Made by a program: the position numbers and the translations under genes. Below are positions 50,062 to 62,925 of a DNA stretch of 64,000 nucleotides, one piece after another (within the stretch, counting starts at the first letter, position 1; each line of letters starts with the position of its first letter). Origin of the DNA: Clytia hemisphaerica (lineage: Eukaryota; Cnidaria; Hydrozoa; Leptothecata; Clytiidae). The notes beneath the pieces are model-generated. The model was given only the letters and a program-made list of their open reading frames with translations. It ran no database searches and was not told the origin of the DNA. Location of the stretch: NCBI GenBank assembly GCA_902728285.1, contig CACVBU010000385.1, positions 1,957,152-2,021,151 on the forward strand, given 5' to 3'.

Positions 50062-53000
50062 ATGTCTCTCAATATGGTACCATGCTTCACAACACTGGCT
50101 ACCATTTTGGCATACGCTATCGCCACGGAAACTTCTTCATCACCCATAACAGCCACTGCCACTACAACGGCGCCCTCGTTTACAGTCCCACCAGCGCCTT
50201 TCCCGCCCTACGATAGTAAGAATAAAACAAAACTCCATATCGGAGCACTTGTGCCATTCCTCTTGACACGTGACAAATTAATGTTTCATGCAGCTATGCA
50301 TACCGCCGTACGGCTGATCAATAATGACACCAATATGCTGAAAAATTACGAACTCGTCCTTGATTATCGAGATTCAACGGTATGTATTGGATTTATGTTA
50401 GATACTTTTAGCGAAGAATCCTTCTTTGACAGTTCAAAATAGAATATACACGAATCTCCTTCAGAAATGTCTAGTTTTGTGGATTTCAGACTTTATCAGA
50501 GATTTTCTTACAAAAATGATTTTAACCTTTACTTTCTGTTTCATTTTTAGACTTTGATTGGATTTTCATACCTCATGTTTTACGATTTGGTGGAGAAAGG
50601 ACCTATAAAGCAAATGCTGATTGGACCAGCTTTCGCTAGAGCAACTCGTGCCGTTGCAGAGCTTACTACGCGATTTAAATTACCTCAGGTAATCCGCTTT
50701 TTTGTGAATAGATTGTTTGTATTGAAACCCACGGAGATGTTTTAAGTTCATTAAAATTTGGTTAGTAGTTGAAATTGCGAAATTGATTTTACGCACTTTT
50801 CCGTTAGTCATTTTTCTGTACAAAGTAATTTTCCTCTCACATCCACTAATGACAATCTAACAAAGAACATTTTCTTTTTCGTTCTCTCAAACAGGTGACC
50901 TATGCAACTTTACAGAAATTTGGAGCTCGAGAGGTTCCGGATCCAGAAATCCAACAAATTGGAGTTCCACGAGTTGAACGTCACTTCCCTTTCCTCGTTA
51001 AAGCAACGCCTTCACTCTCATCCTTCAATGAAGCTATCGTCAAAATCTTCCAAAACTTCAAATGGAAACGTGTTGCAATCTTGTATGAATATTCCGCTCA
51101 ACAATTTTTCTCAGTGCGTACTTTTATTATTCCTTTTCGTTACAAACTTTATAAGAATGATGTTTTTCCATTATTCATTAATATTCTTTTAAGAAGTTAA
51201 AACTGGAGAAAATCATCCTTAATCTTAAAGCATTCTTACAGTATTCTACTCTTAGGTCAAGATCAATATTTAACCTAAATTTAACATGTAGGATACACAT
51301 GAAACGTAAAATGGTATTTAGGCTTACTGGGGATAATTTAAGCGTGTTGCTCAATCTATGCTGTGCTATGCCCATGCGACATCGCATCTTTTAACAAGTT
51401 GTAGAGGTCAAGATCTTGTTCGTAAAAGTTCTTGTGTTTTTCGAAATTATGCATATTTTGGAGCTATTCATTTTTCATCTGCATTTTTTCTGTACCTATT
51501 CTTTTTAGACTGCGTACGATCTTTCATTACGACTCAAGAGCGCAGGTATCGAGGCTGCCGTTATTCAAGGGTTTTCAGGGACAATTTTAACAGTCGATGC
51601 ACAATTGGATGCAATCTTGGAGAAAGATGTTCGAATTATATTCGGTATTTTCAGTTCGAAAGGAGCACGTCGGATTTTTTGTCAGGTAATGAAGAATTTA
51701 TAATCACGGCTACCGCCGGAGTAAGATTATTATTCCATTATGATTTGCACTTTAAATAATTCAAAATGTGATTCTCCCAACCAATGAGTGTAACACGTAA
51801 AGTTTCCTTTTAACCCCGCATTCATTTAAAAGTAAGTCGGCGCTAAGCTTATGTAGTAAATACCTATTTTCATTGCGCTTTTGACCCAATGAGCTTTTAT
51901 TTTACCATTTCCGTCGACATCATTCACATTCACTCTACTCTATCAGAAAAGAAGCTAGTCTAGCTGATATAATGTACAAAAACATCAAATTTAACTCTGC
52001 TCTAATAACATTGTACAGGCTTACAAGCGTGGTATATACGGTTTAAAATACCAGTGGTTGACTGTTTCCACACTCAAATCCACATGGTGGAAACCTGTTA
52101 CTTACAACGAACCACAGAATTGCACTGTAAAACAATATCTCACTGCATCTGATGGTTATATGTCAATCGCTAACACCAATGTGAGAAGAGATGGTGTTCG
52201 TAGCATTGGAGGACAGGTACAAATTTCATCATCTTCATCGCCCGAGACTCCATATCTATGATCATCTTTTTAATATCTTGGCATGGAGAAATATTATCTT
52301 TTCTAAAATTCTTTTTTCGTCCATGTATGGATTCTATTAAATTTAAGAACGCTTTGCATTGGCTGTTTTGTTAATATCTGTATATTGGAAGTTGAAATTG
52401 AGACAGGGGTGTTTGAGTCACATCAGTCTATCCTTACATTACGGCTATCATTATTGTCAAAAAACGAAAGAAAAAGTTGGGTTCCAAAATGTGACTTGAT
52501 CAATCCATCAATGGTTTGTGACTTTTCAGACTTAGTTCCTACCTACTACACTAACTAACTTTGACACGTTCTTGTTGTTAGACTGCTGAAGAAATATGGG
52601 ATCTGATGAAACGTCAGAAAGCACACGATTACTTCCGCTACATGAAAGAAGCAGGCTTATCCAATGAACCACCTCCCATTGATAATGAGATTAAAGAAGA
52701 ATCTGCTTTCGCTTTTGATGCTGTCTATCTAGCCGCTATAACACTGGATAAAATCATTAAAACAAAAGGTTAGTAAGGTTGACTTTGGCTGGCGGAACCT
52801 CTAGGACTCAAATCTATCAATTATTTAAACACACTTACTTTCCAAAAGCCCTTAAAAATGGCACTCTACTACTCGAACTCTCCGACCAGCAAGGCTATAA
52901 GTAGCATATATCAGAAAAATAAAGATCAAAATGACGTTTAGTTCTATAAAATCTTTAATGAATCAAAACTTTAATGAACAATACATAATTATCTGGTATT

Positions 53001-56000
53001 TATCAAAACAGCTCCTTTTATCGTTAGGATGAAAGTTGCAAAACAAACATTGTGTGCTAGCTAGGAACTTAATGATTATTTTCAACCATAGGAAAAGGTG
53101 CATTGATGACGGAATATTTCAATGAAAGTCAAGCACTGTATATGACGGACGTCATGCTCAACTCCTCTTTTGAAGGACTTACGGTAGGTGAATTTAGATT
53201 CATTGTAAATAAAAAGTCGCAAAATTTGCTTATATATGCATGGCCTTTGCAAGTAAGTTTTAAAACAATGTATTCTGTTGTGTACAATCAAAGTCATAAT
53301 ATTTGGGAAAAAAGGGAAATTTCCACGAAATCTTACAACCACAAACGATTTGGAATTTGGTTGGAAGGGTAGACTTAAAACTTACGGCCTTAGGATCTGA
53401 GGATCCAAAAGTCCAAGAATGGTCCAATAGGGCTCAGAATATAGCCTGGAAGTCTTTAAACCCCACCCGAATTGAAATATTCGAATAAATTTATCAATTA
53501 GCCCAAAAGCGACTTTCTCGCCCGAACTTTAAATTGCTAAAAACGAGGAATTAACGAAAATTCTCAATATATTTTGACCGAGGTTGCAGAGTATCTTATC
53601 TGATACGGTGTTACCGTCATTTCATTCTAGCTTCTTACTATTCATACAAAATAAATGCTCATTCTTTAGGGTCGCCTTCACTACGGTGGCAAATCTGGAG
53701 AAGAAAGACAGGGCATTGTGCGCATTCAACAATTTCGTTCAAACTATACACAAGTCACTCACAATATTTCCATCAGCCGTAAGTCTATTTTCTGATTTAG
53801 TTCCTTTTTTGTCTAGAAAGGTATAAAGTTCATAAATTCCTATTTCTATAAATCCAGCCCCTGTTTTAACTCGTCAACTGTATTTCTAACATGACGATGA
53901 ACTTACTTAATGTTTCAATATTTTGCGGATTTCAGGTGCTGAACTTCACGATATTGGACACTTTGATATTGAGAGCAAAGTGATTGACATTTACGACAAA
54001 ACTGGAATGACACTTTTTAAAGGTAATGCAAATGAAATATACTCCCCAATATACTCAATGCGTACACATCGTAAACATGCAGAGAAATTACCTCTTTGAT
54101 CTGTCATATAAAGTCAATAAAGAGGCGAGAAAAGTGATCCACCCGCGATTTAAGAAAAGCGTATCCTCAGTTATATTTCTGTTACATCAATGCAATAGTC
54201 ATGCAGAAGCTAAAAATTCACAACCAATAACATTTTAAAAGAAATCTCAACTCAACTGTTTTAGCCGCGGTGACTAAAGTCCACATAGTCAGTGGCAAAG
54301 CATTGAAATATGCATATGCGAATCATGCAAGTTTGATTTTTGCTTTCCTCTTTCCTACAATTAATTGAACTATCGAAAATGAGATGTTCGGGTTATCTCT
54401 CTGGAAGAATATTAACAGTTGATCGCACGCTTTGATCATCCCTTATAATTTGATTTAGGTGGACGAGTGATCAAAGACCGTAAGACGATCAACCGGATAC
54501 CAGAGACATACTCTTTGACCACCATTGGCATCTTGTGGGGTTTAGCAGCCGCTGGATTGGTTCTTTGCATCTGCGTCTTGTTCATTAATGTCAAGTATAG
54601 AAACATAAGGTAAGCAAGCTACAGTGACCACTTTGCTCGATAAAAAACCACCAGCTTTTACCTTTTTACCTTCTCCTTTTGACAAGTACTAAACTGGGAC
54701 TCGAACCTAATTTTTGCATTACTGGAGTTATTTCATAACTGGCTTTCCTCACTTATCCAACTTTAATTACCAAAATTTTTAATTTGATTTTTCAGGATGA
54801 TCAAGATGAGTTCTCCCAACATAAACAATGGCATTATAGCGGGAAGTATTATTTGTTATGCGTCTGTGGTTGTTTATGGGCTCGATTCACGCTTCTTAAC
54901 ACCCAGAGGAATTGGTATAGCTTGTAACGTAAGTAAAGTTTAATTCCTTGAATTTCATTTTCTATTGTCATCTTCATTTTTCTTTACCCATTAAAACTAG
55001 AAACAATCACAATGGGGTTAAACCGAAAGATTTTCTTTTCCTAAAAATTAAAGTTTTTTGTTTAGCTAACTTTTAATTTGGCTGATAAGTCTGCAGAAGT
55101 CTGTAACATTTTATAAATAACCCTTGATCCTACCAATAATCTGATGCTAATGCGGGTCGTTTGCTGTATCTTTAACGCGATTCTCAATGATCGTATACTA
55201 ACTCTCTATATACTAACTCAAAATTACCTTTTTCTATCGTTGAATTTCTTTTGACATCTGGTTGTTTTATGTATATTTTCAGGCAGTGACCATTGCTCTC
55301 TCCATCGGCTTCACCTTATCTTTCGGTTGTCTCTTCACAAAGACATGGAGGATCTACAAAATATTCACAGCTGCAAAAACCATGGAAAAAGTGGTAAGTG
55401 TTTCTATCTTTTACAAATGCGTGACTGTATTCGTGACAATCTTTTCCCCAACAATTTCCATAACTCTAGAATATTCGATAAAAATTTGGGCCAAATTAAC
55501 TGTAAATAGAACCGCTTAGGTGACCCTTAGTGACTAAATTTTGACGAGGTGACTAAAATTAGGGCCGACTAATAATTAAGGCCGACTAAAATTAAGGCCG
55601 ACTAAGTTCTGGCCGATAAGGTATCTATTAAATCATAACGCTTAATTTAGTAGTTTTTTATGCAGGGCGTTGCTTTCAAGGATTCGCAACACTGGTGTTA
55701 ATACCAAATTTATAAATACTTATATTTTTCGGTTTTCTTTCCTACAGTCGATCAAAGATACACATTTGTACTTCATCATCACGCTGTTGGTTAGCATTGA
55801 TATTTTTGTTTTCTTGCTGTGGGTTTTCTTATCTCCATTCAACGTAGAAGAAAGCGAACTGGAGCAAATCGTAAGTACCATTAGCGTTACGACTCTAAAA
55901 CCCTACTTTAAGTCTTACTGACAAGTCTTGGTGACAAAGTGAGAGTTTTAAATTTATTACAGTCCAAAAAATAAAGATCCCCTAAAGTTTTATAGTGTCT

Positions 56001-57259
56001 TTTCGAGTGGGAAGGAGGGTAAAATGTAATTTTAAAGACGATGAAATTTCTACCCCACCGGGTACCTGTGGCCTAAGTATTTTAGAATGAGATGTTAAAA
56101 TCTGAATATCTCTTGATTTTTCTAAATTGTAAGTATTTTATATTCCCAAATTTTTGTCCTTTTCAACGTTTCATTTACACAACACCCGCTCTATCTTCAG
56201 GTTTATCAAAATGCTGACGTCATCGATTCGTTCTTCTACCACAAATGCACGTGTGAATATCAACTTCATTTCACGGTCACAATGTATTGCTATAAAGGCT
56301 TCTTACTCATATTCGGATTGTTCTTGGCATGGGAAACAAGGAATGTCAAAGTCGCTGTTCTCAATGATTCAAAATATATAGGTTTGTAGCACTTTGTTCA
56401 CCGTAGCAGTGTACATGCATGAATTCTGCACTAACATGCTCTCAAGAAAACTAAGAAATACGAGTAGCTTAAGAAAACTGAGCTAGTAATTGCTTAAAAC
56501 GAAAAACTAATCAATTGTCTAAAGTCGATTTGTTTACATAGTTGACTGAATAGTTTACTTAGAACTCTTTGAAATTTGACAATAAGATGACAAAAAACAT
56601 CTTTCTTTATTATCACTAGGCATGGCAGTATACAATGTGTGTGTAGTATCGGCAGTAGGGGTCATCTGTGCTTCAGCCCTCTACAACACACAACATTATA
56701 CAACGGGATATTTGGTGGTCACCATCAGTATCTTCCTCTGCACCACTGGAACCCTCCTTCTTATCTTTGTCCCTAAGGTAAGTCTACCAGCGAGTAAACA
56801 TACCAATCTAACCTATAAGCCTTCAAAGAACTGTTTATTGATCCTCATCCTTAAGGGATTGATTTAGCTGGTGATAAATTTTAGTTTTAACTAATTCAAT
56901 CAAATGTCTAGGCAGATTTAAAAAATGAAACATTCTAAGTAATTGTTAAAACTTTTAAATTTTAGATTTATCTGCTCTTCGGAAAATCATTTGATGTAAC
57001 ATATGGCAACGTCTCAGTGCGAGCATTTTCATCCAGTTTCGCCGGTAAGAACATGCGGAAAGGAACTGTAAGCCACCAACCCTCCACCAGTATTGCTGAG
57101 AACCCTTTGGAGTTGAGTATGTATGAAAAACAACGAGAAAGTGATTTATACGCACACAATCGATTCGTTAAAGCTAATAACGCTAAATTACAACATAATA
57201 ACTCGAACACTTCAAACATGGTTGGCGTCTGGGCACAACCTCGAATGAACTCTTGTTGA
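50062..57259 (+). CDS. Metabotropic GABA-B-type receptor (class C GPCR), 16 exons
   Basis: Exons: 50062-50379, 50551-50688, 50895-51113, 51509-51685, 52019-52216, 52582-52768, 53092-53183, 53670-53778, 53936-54022, 54459-54609, 54796-54928, 55283-55393, 55748-55870, 56201-56381, 56620-56777, 56966-57259. All junctions are GT-AG and phases agree; 2676 nt, 891 aa. A signal peptide (about 1-22) and Thr/Pro-rich linker precede a Venus-flytrap ligand-binding domain (about 58-480; [19 protein letters not shown]). TM1 begins near 527. Family signatures: KMSSPNINN (562-570), [10 protein letters not shown] in TM3, YKG (712-714), WETRNV (725-730), NDSKYIGM (736-743), FVPK after TM7. WETRN and NDSKYIGM are nearer the GABBR2 than the GABBR1 form, but orthology is not settled by eye. 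The cytosolic tail is only about 98 residues and lacks an obvious heterodimerising coiled coil or RxR retention motif, so obligate GB1/GB2 pairing need not apply. Known role: Gi/o-coupled response to GABA or a related ligand at the plasma membrane. Confidence 0.93.
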
Positions 57260-58631
57260 GCAGGTGTCCTCGCATATGTATTGAACTGTATATATGGATG
57301 TAGAAGATTGAGATATTTATTTGATTGATGAATGATGGATGTTTTCAATCTGGTGAAACGCGCAATTGTTCTGTCTCACATATATATTGGAAATGGTTGG
57401 TTGGTCATCTGAAAACGTTCAACATTGGGAATGACAAATAATTATGCTTTTCCCTTAGAAAAAGAGTTTACCTACTTCTTTTTCCTATCATATAGACATA
57501 TGAGAATCTAATTTCCATAAGAGGTAAACCAGCCAAGTTTGATGAAACACCTGGATCTTAAATTTAGCAATGATGCAAAACATATATGGTATTCTTCTGA
57601 AGTCCTGCCAGATAGATGTCGCAAATTTCTGAAAAGACAATTGGATGATATAACCTCTTAAATGACGATGACGTATTTATTAAAAGCATCAGCGTATCAG
57701 CTTTGCCAACATTATTGTCTCGTTTGATTTTATACTTATAATTACTCTACAATTGGCGCGTAGAGCTCTGTGGTATGCTATCACTTACCATCAAATGGAA
57801 TGACAAAATTTTGTATCGTTATTTCGTATACATTGCTGCACTGTTACTTAAAATATTTCACCCTCCTTTTAACCCACCATTACCTTTATTTTACTCCCTT
57901 AAACATGAGACCAAAAATATTTTGTTCGTACCTTAACTAAGCCTCCTGTTCCAGTACTCTGGGGTACCGATAGGAGGAACACCCGTGTCTCAGTGGCATT
58001 CATCTTTCTTGTCTTTCTACTGAAAACTTTTTAAATATATCCATAGTGCTTCTACCCCATTAAAAACTAAACTAGCCATAATTTTCATTAAAGTGCCACC
58101 GCAGAAGAACGATCAAATAAGTTGTTGAATTTGGAAAGAAATGTTACTGATAGCCGTTACTTTTGTTAGAATGGCATCTCATCTGAAGCAAAATTTAGTC
58201 TACAAATATTAGCAAGTTGTGTCCATCTCATAGATATCTTCTTATAGAGATAAGATAAAGTTATTTATCTGTTTTTTTTTGTCATCTCTTTTATTACCAA
58301 AATAATAGAATATAATGGCTTGTTTATATCATACTAAACGCTACTGTACTAAAAACTGCCTTTTTAATGCAATAGTCACACGACAAGTTTTTGAAAGGAT
58401 ACAAATTTCTAATTTGCCTTGCTCAGAGCGGTTAATAACTACTTGTGGTTTAAATAGGGAATTTCCCAACAAAAAAGGAATTTCCCTTAATTCAACTCCC
58501 TGAGGTAATAAAAAAAGACATATAGAGCTTTGAAAATGGGTAATCAGATCAAAACAAATCCGGAAAAGTGTTTTTAATGATGACAAAACAATAGAAATAC
58601 AGTCAAGCTAAGAATGTTACCGGTACACCAT
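57260..58631. other. 3' flank of the GABA-B-type gene, no gene seen
   Basis: AT-rich sequence with no clear AATAAA close to the stop codon. Likely 3'-UTR and intergenic. Confidence 0.4.
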
Positions 58632-59270
58632 TTAACCGGAACTAAAATACTGAAAAACGCGCGCAAAATTATGAGATGTTTGCCCAACTTCCTTATGCGT
58701 GAAGCTATGAATGCCATCCTCGGAAGCTTTAGGCTTCCTGCGGTGGCAAAAATGCGAAAGAAGACTGACAATGCTACCCGTTTCTCTTTGTTCCTTCTCA
58801 CTACCACAACTATTACAAGTACCCTGAATTACAAAACTTGTTTCAAAAACATGTCTCTCTTCTTCTGATAATTCTTTGAAAATATTACTTCCAAAAATCT
58901 CTTGAAACTCTGCGTCGCTATTTCTTCTCACAAAGGTACCACAATTTTCAATAATCTTAGACCATACCGGTTCCCTAATTTCATCCAGCAGTCGAAAAGC
59001 ATTACTTTTCATATCGTAATCTTCAAGTGAAATTTCCATTGATCCACTTAATTGAAGCAGCTTAAAAAAATCACTTGATTTTTCATATGATACTTTAGCT
59101 TTCATTTCTGGAAGAAGCAAGCGGTAACATATTTCAAGAAAGCAATCAACAGCGCAAGAATAGGTACGACTGCCAGTTGTCCTGCTTGAATTTCGGAAAT
59201 GTGCAACATTCAATGCAGTGTCTAGATTAATCGCAAAGTCTTCCTCTGCCATACTGTGAAAAATCTTCAA
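58632..59270 (-). CDS. ORF of unknown function with Cys-box and CxxC, 3' end inside a dispersed repeat
   Basis: An open frame of 212 codons ends at 58632-58634. The true start is unclear: ATG at 59268-59270 is available, but a good splice acceptor (TTTTTCACAG) lies just before a second Met (MAEEDF), so this may be an internal or last exon. The segment SCAVDCFLEICYRLL and the later VIQGTCNSCGSEKEQRE vaguely recall the catalytic Cys box and finger CxxC of ubiquitin-specific proteases. That is inference from pattern only; no His/Asp box is seen. The last ~40 residues (CHRRKPKASEDGIHSFT and on) are read from a repeat that recurs at 60401-60518, so the true C-terminus may differ or the whole ORF may belong to a mobile element. 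Confidence 0.35.
   Translation of the reverse strand: MKIFHSMAEEDFAINLDTALNVAHFRNSSRTTGSRTYSCAVDCFLEICYRLLLPEMKAKVSYEKSSDFFKLLQLSGSMEISLEDYDMKSNAFRLLDEIREPVWSKIIENCGTFVRRNSDAEFQEIFGSNIFKELSEEERHVFETSFVIQGTCNSCGSEKEQRETGSIVSLLSHFCHRRKPKASEDGIHSFTHKEVGQTSHNFARVFQYFSSG
58637..58752. repeat. 116-bp dispersed repeat with hairpin, copy 1
   Basis: CGGAACTAAAATACTGAAA through GGAAGCTTTAGGCTTCC to GGTGGCAAAAA recurs at 60401-60518 in the same orientation, about 85-90% alike by eye. GGAAGC/GCTTCC forms a 6-bp hairpin at 58722-58738. It is read through by the 58632-59270 ORF. Confidence 0.7.
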
Positions 59271-61150
59271 ATTATTTTAGGAGCAAAAAGCAAAAAATGT
59301 AATTACAGTTGACACTGTCTAATTTGACGTTCTACTATTTGATAAGCCCGTTTTGGATAAAAATTTGAAGTCACTTTAAAGGTTTTGAAAAACCACTCTC
59401 TTATTTGATTTCTAGTAACAAAAAAAATGCCAGATATTTTGAAATTCAAATGTTCGATTTTGTTGCGTTCAAATTAGAAACTCAAAATTTGACTCCTCAA
59501 ATATTGCAAATATCAAAGATTTCTTCCAAAAAACTTATATAAATTTTCAGCAAGATCTTCGGTTATTGTACTGATTCGACGTTCAAAAACCAATCGCAAT
59601 AATCAACCTTCGCTTCGCCTTCTTCTTCCCGTGTTACTCTATAATTCAATATTTACTTTAGGGATTTGGGAGACTTTCTCAATATTCAATATGCTGTGGT
59701 ATTCGATGAGAATCCCTTGAAATTTGAATTAGAGAGTGTCAACTACTGTATATATAGATTTTTGCAAAATGCAAACTTTCCTTTATGGAATTTCCCTTTT
59801 ATAGGGCGCCTTGTTTTATACTTTAGTTCAGTTTCAAAAATTCTTTTAATTGTCAGCTGTGTGCTGTTCTGTATCAATAGTGTTAGAACGATGATGGAAA
59901 AAACTATATAAATAACTGTCAGACTGTTGTTCTGTCAGTCTGTGTTCTGTTTCGCTGGAAAATATAAATCAATCTCAATGTCTAAAAAGGATTCAAATTG
60001 TTTAGTTTTCCTTTCAGCAAACTCACACTGGATTGTTGGGTTTATAGAAAAGTAGTGCGATTGGACTACTGGACTGTGCTAATAACTGGAATAAAACAGA
60101 CTTAAAGAAACAGGGAGAAATTCAAGATGTCTGCCACCATCACATCAGGTCCACCAACTTTCCTTTTTTATCGCTGACATTACCTTATACCTAAAGCCAG
60201 AGCCATCGGCTGATCGTTTGAAACATAGTCAATAGAAGAAATACCAGATAATTCAATTGACATTGTTTGAAAGCTCCGACACGATAGGAAGAAACAAACG
60301 TCCGCCGCGCAAGCTAAAAAAGAGCTATCCTGTAAAACACGGCTTATCGCTCTTCATTCCGGGAAATCAAATAACCGTTAATTGATAATGTTCCGCTAAG
60401 CGGAACTAAAATACTGAAACGCGCGCGCAAAATTATGAGATGTTTTCCCAACTTTCCCTCACGAGTGAAGCTATGAATGCCATCCTCGGAAGCTTTAGGC
60501 TTCCTGCGGTGGCAAAAAAAAAGCATCTGGAAAAAGTTTTGAAGACCCAAAGAGTACGGGTAAATCTTCTGACCCCGGAAATGAGTAAAAAAGCTTCGAA
60601 GAGTTTCAAATATTGATTTCAACAAAAATTGATATCAACGAATATTATTTATCAGGTCCACCCATTGTTTTCTTGACTTTGACTCAACTGTTTTGAATTT
60701 AATCAGTACACCTAAGGGTTGGACAACAAGAATCTCACTCCAGTGAAATTCAAAGATATTATGGTCAAACAGCTTTGGTTTTATAAAGTATCGTTGTGAA
60801 ATAAAAAACCTATTCTAGACTCATCGGAGTAAAAATATATATCCACCACCCACCACATATGGGGATCTAAACCCTAAACAAAGGTTGTGAACAAGTGCTC
60901 GATTGGTTTTCTTCAGGGTCGAATTTCTATCTATTTTCTGTCGATTTTATGGCATTATCATTGGACGTATTAGATCCAAATATACACACAAGCTTGAAAA
61001 TTGTAAAGAAAGGTATGGTTTTAAATTTTCCTAAAGTTGTTTTTCTACACACAAATACTTTGTACAATTTATTTATTACTTTTTTAAATTATATGAAAAA
61101 TAAAATTTAAGTTTTTTAGGTAAAATTGTAATCAACTTTTCAAATACTCA
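59271..61150. other. Intergenic region with one repeat copy, no gene seen
   Basis: Contains the repeat at 60401-60518 and short ORFs only. It could hide upstream exons of the 58632-59270 ORF, which begins after a plausible splice acceptor, but none could be supported. Confidence 0.35.
60401..60518. repeat. 118-bp dispersed repeat with hairpin, copy 2
   Basis: Second copy of the 58637-58752 repeat. Together they could be direct terminal repeats of a 1.9-kb unit, or two independent insertions; no target duplication was made out. Confidence 0.65.
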
Positions 61151-61305
61151 TACACGCTTTTTTTATAATAACAACTTCTATAAGAATATCAGGGTGACAT
61201 TTCGAGGTTATAACAGTAAGTCTATTGTTTAGAACAATAGAAAAATGATTATAATGCTCACCCTCAGCCAAAGTACACTATTCTTATAAATAGAAAAAGC
61301 GTGTA
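61151..61305. mobile_element. 155-bp MITE-like inverted repeat
   Basis: TACACGCTTTTT at 61151-61162 is exactly inverted at 61294-61305. An inner pair (AGGGTGACATT, AATGCTCACCCT) adds further self-complementarity. Confidence 0.45.
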
Positions 61306-61569
61306 ATGGCAAACAACTCATCAAACTTTCTAAGAATAAAGAAGCCCTAGCTTTTTCAGCTCTAGGAAACTCACTGTCTTCTTCTACTTATAACTCAATA
61401 AAAGGCTAGGAAAAAATCTTCTTGTCTGAAAGAAATGTAATCAACAGTATAGCTTCAATTTAGAGAGTTTTTATTTTTACCTCCCATTCTCTCTCTTTTA
61501 TCAGAGTGTTTGAAAGACCCCTCGTTTTCCTTCCAGTGAAGGTGGAACCGTTTATTCATCAGGAAATTA

Positions 61570-62352
61570 CTAGCAGTAATAACCAAAATATATTCGAATT
61601 GTACGTTTTTTGCCAAGCAGTGGATACTCTCCTTTCCAACAACATAAACGTCTTCCGTAATCAAAAGTCCGTTGAATTCCACAACTCGGTATTCGGACAC
61701 GCCCAATAACGGGCATACCCGGCCACGTGACATTTCCATACGGTTTACACATGGAATTCATTTTATGATAGTTTTGTAAAACTCTATAGCCTTTCCTCCA
61801 ACATTTTGACGGACACAGTCTATTTGCTGACTTGCAGCCTCTATGCCAGTGATTGATAACGATGTCTTCCATTTGGTGAAGTTGAACAGAGTTATCGTGC
61901 ACGCCTCGACGTAATTCACAAAGACATCTTGTTTGCTGGTTGTAAAGGAACGGTTGGCATCCCCTGGGATTAAAAATATATATTAACTAAGTAGCAATAC
62001 TTCTGATTCGACAAGGCTGGTGGATCTTTTTTTAGATCTTATACATACTATAATTACAAAACTTAAAAAGAGATTTTCTGGAACCACCTTGCATAGAAAT
62101 GGTTTGACCGATGATAGGTTTTTACCTGTAAAAATTTGGAATTAATTTCCAAAAGTCTTCCTGTCACGAGACAGGGATGTAGACTCGTTCTCTAACAAGG
62201 AACTGGACATATCATTTAGGGAGTATAGAGGTCTGGAAATACATGGTAGTATGATATAACGTGTAACGAGAATCTTACCTGAAAAGTAGTATTTGACATA
62301 AACAAACATGCCAAATATAAAATTGAATACTCAAATTCATTATTCTCTTCAT
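61570..62352 (-). CDS. Small secreted cysteine-rich protein, 2 exons, family not recognised
   Basis: Exon 1 is 62279-62352 (ATG at 62350-62352) with donor GTAAGA. Exon 2 is 61570-61963 after acceptor TTAATCCCAG, stop TAG at 61570-61572. 468 nt, 155 aa, phase 2 junction reading through in frame. Residues 1-24 (MKRIMNLSIQFYIWHVCLCQ onward) form a plausible but unusual signal peptide, with two Cys in its core. The mature part has eleven Cys at 27, 38, 40, 68, 75, 79, 97, 119, 132, 133 and 155, with a CxC, a C(3)C and a CC pair and a terminal Cys, and is rich in Arg/Lys/Tyr. The odd number leaves one Cys unpaired or available for a dimer. No family match is claimed and no function is assigned. 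AATAAA (reverse of 61551-61556) lies within 20 nt of the stop. A second frame of exon 2 is open for about 67 codons but is less Cys-regular. Confidence 0.5.
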
Positions 62353-62670
62353 ATTTTCTATGAAAATAAAATACAAATTACTTTAGCTCTAACTCAACCT
62401 GCTACTACTAAGTTTATATTTTACTTTTTGGTTTTTTCATTGATAACGAAATGTTTTAATATGATCATAAATGCAGGCGTCATAACATTACTTAATCCCA
62501 CAAAAGAGCCGAGTCACTTAAAAGTCTAATCCAAGACCACACGTAAATTGGTTTTATGATAAGGGTTTCTAACACGTAATTTAGTTTCACGTGTTCCAAA
62601 TAACACCCGAATAAAAGAGACTTTCCACGAGTAAATACAACAGACGTCAAGGCTGATCTGGAGATTAGGG

Positions 62671-62925
62671 AGTGGTACTAGGGTTGCAGGCTGACGGAGG
62701 GGGGGGGGTTGCTGCCCGAATTTCGACCCTTGGACCCTTGGACTAAAAAGGAGAAAACAAAGGAAATATTTTTGAATTTTACGACCCTTATTGGGACAAA
62801 TTTGACCAACTTTGACCAAATTTCGATCTTTCCGTGGATAAAAAAGTTGAAATTTTCCTATTTCTCCGACCCTTAGCCGGAGCCAAAACCCTCTATTTGC
62901 CTAAGAACCCCCCTCCCAAATAGTA
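62671..62925. mobile_element. MITE, family member 2
   Basis: Begins GTGGTACTAGGGTTGCAGGC, has internal CGACCCTTGG and CGACCCTTAGCC motifs, and ends TTGCCTAAGAACCCCCC. The plan matches 49010-49372, with a G9 run near the left end. Confidence 0.45.
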
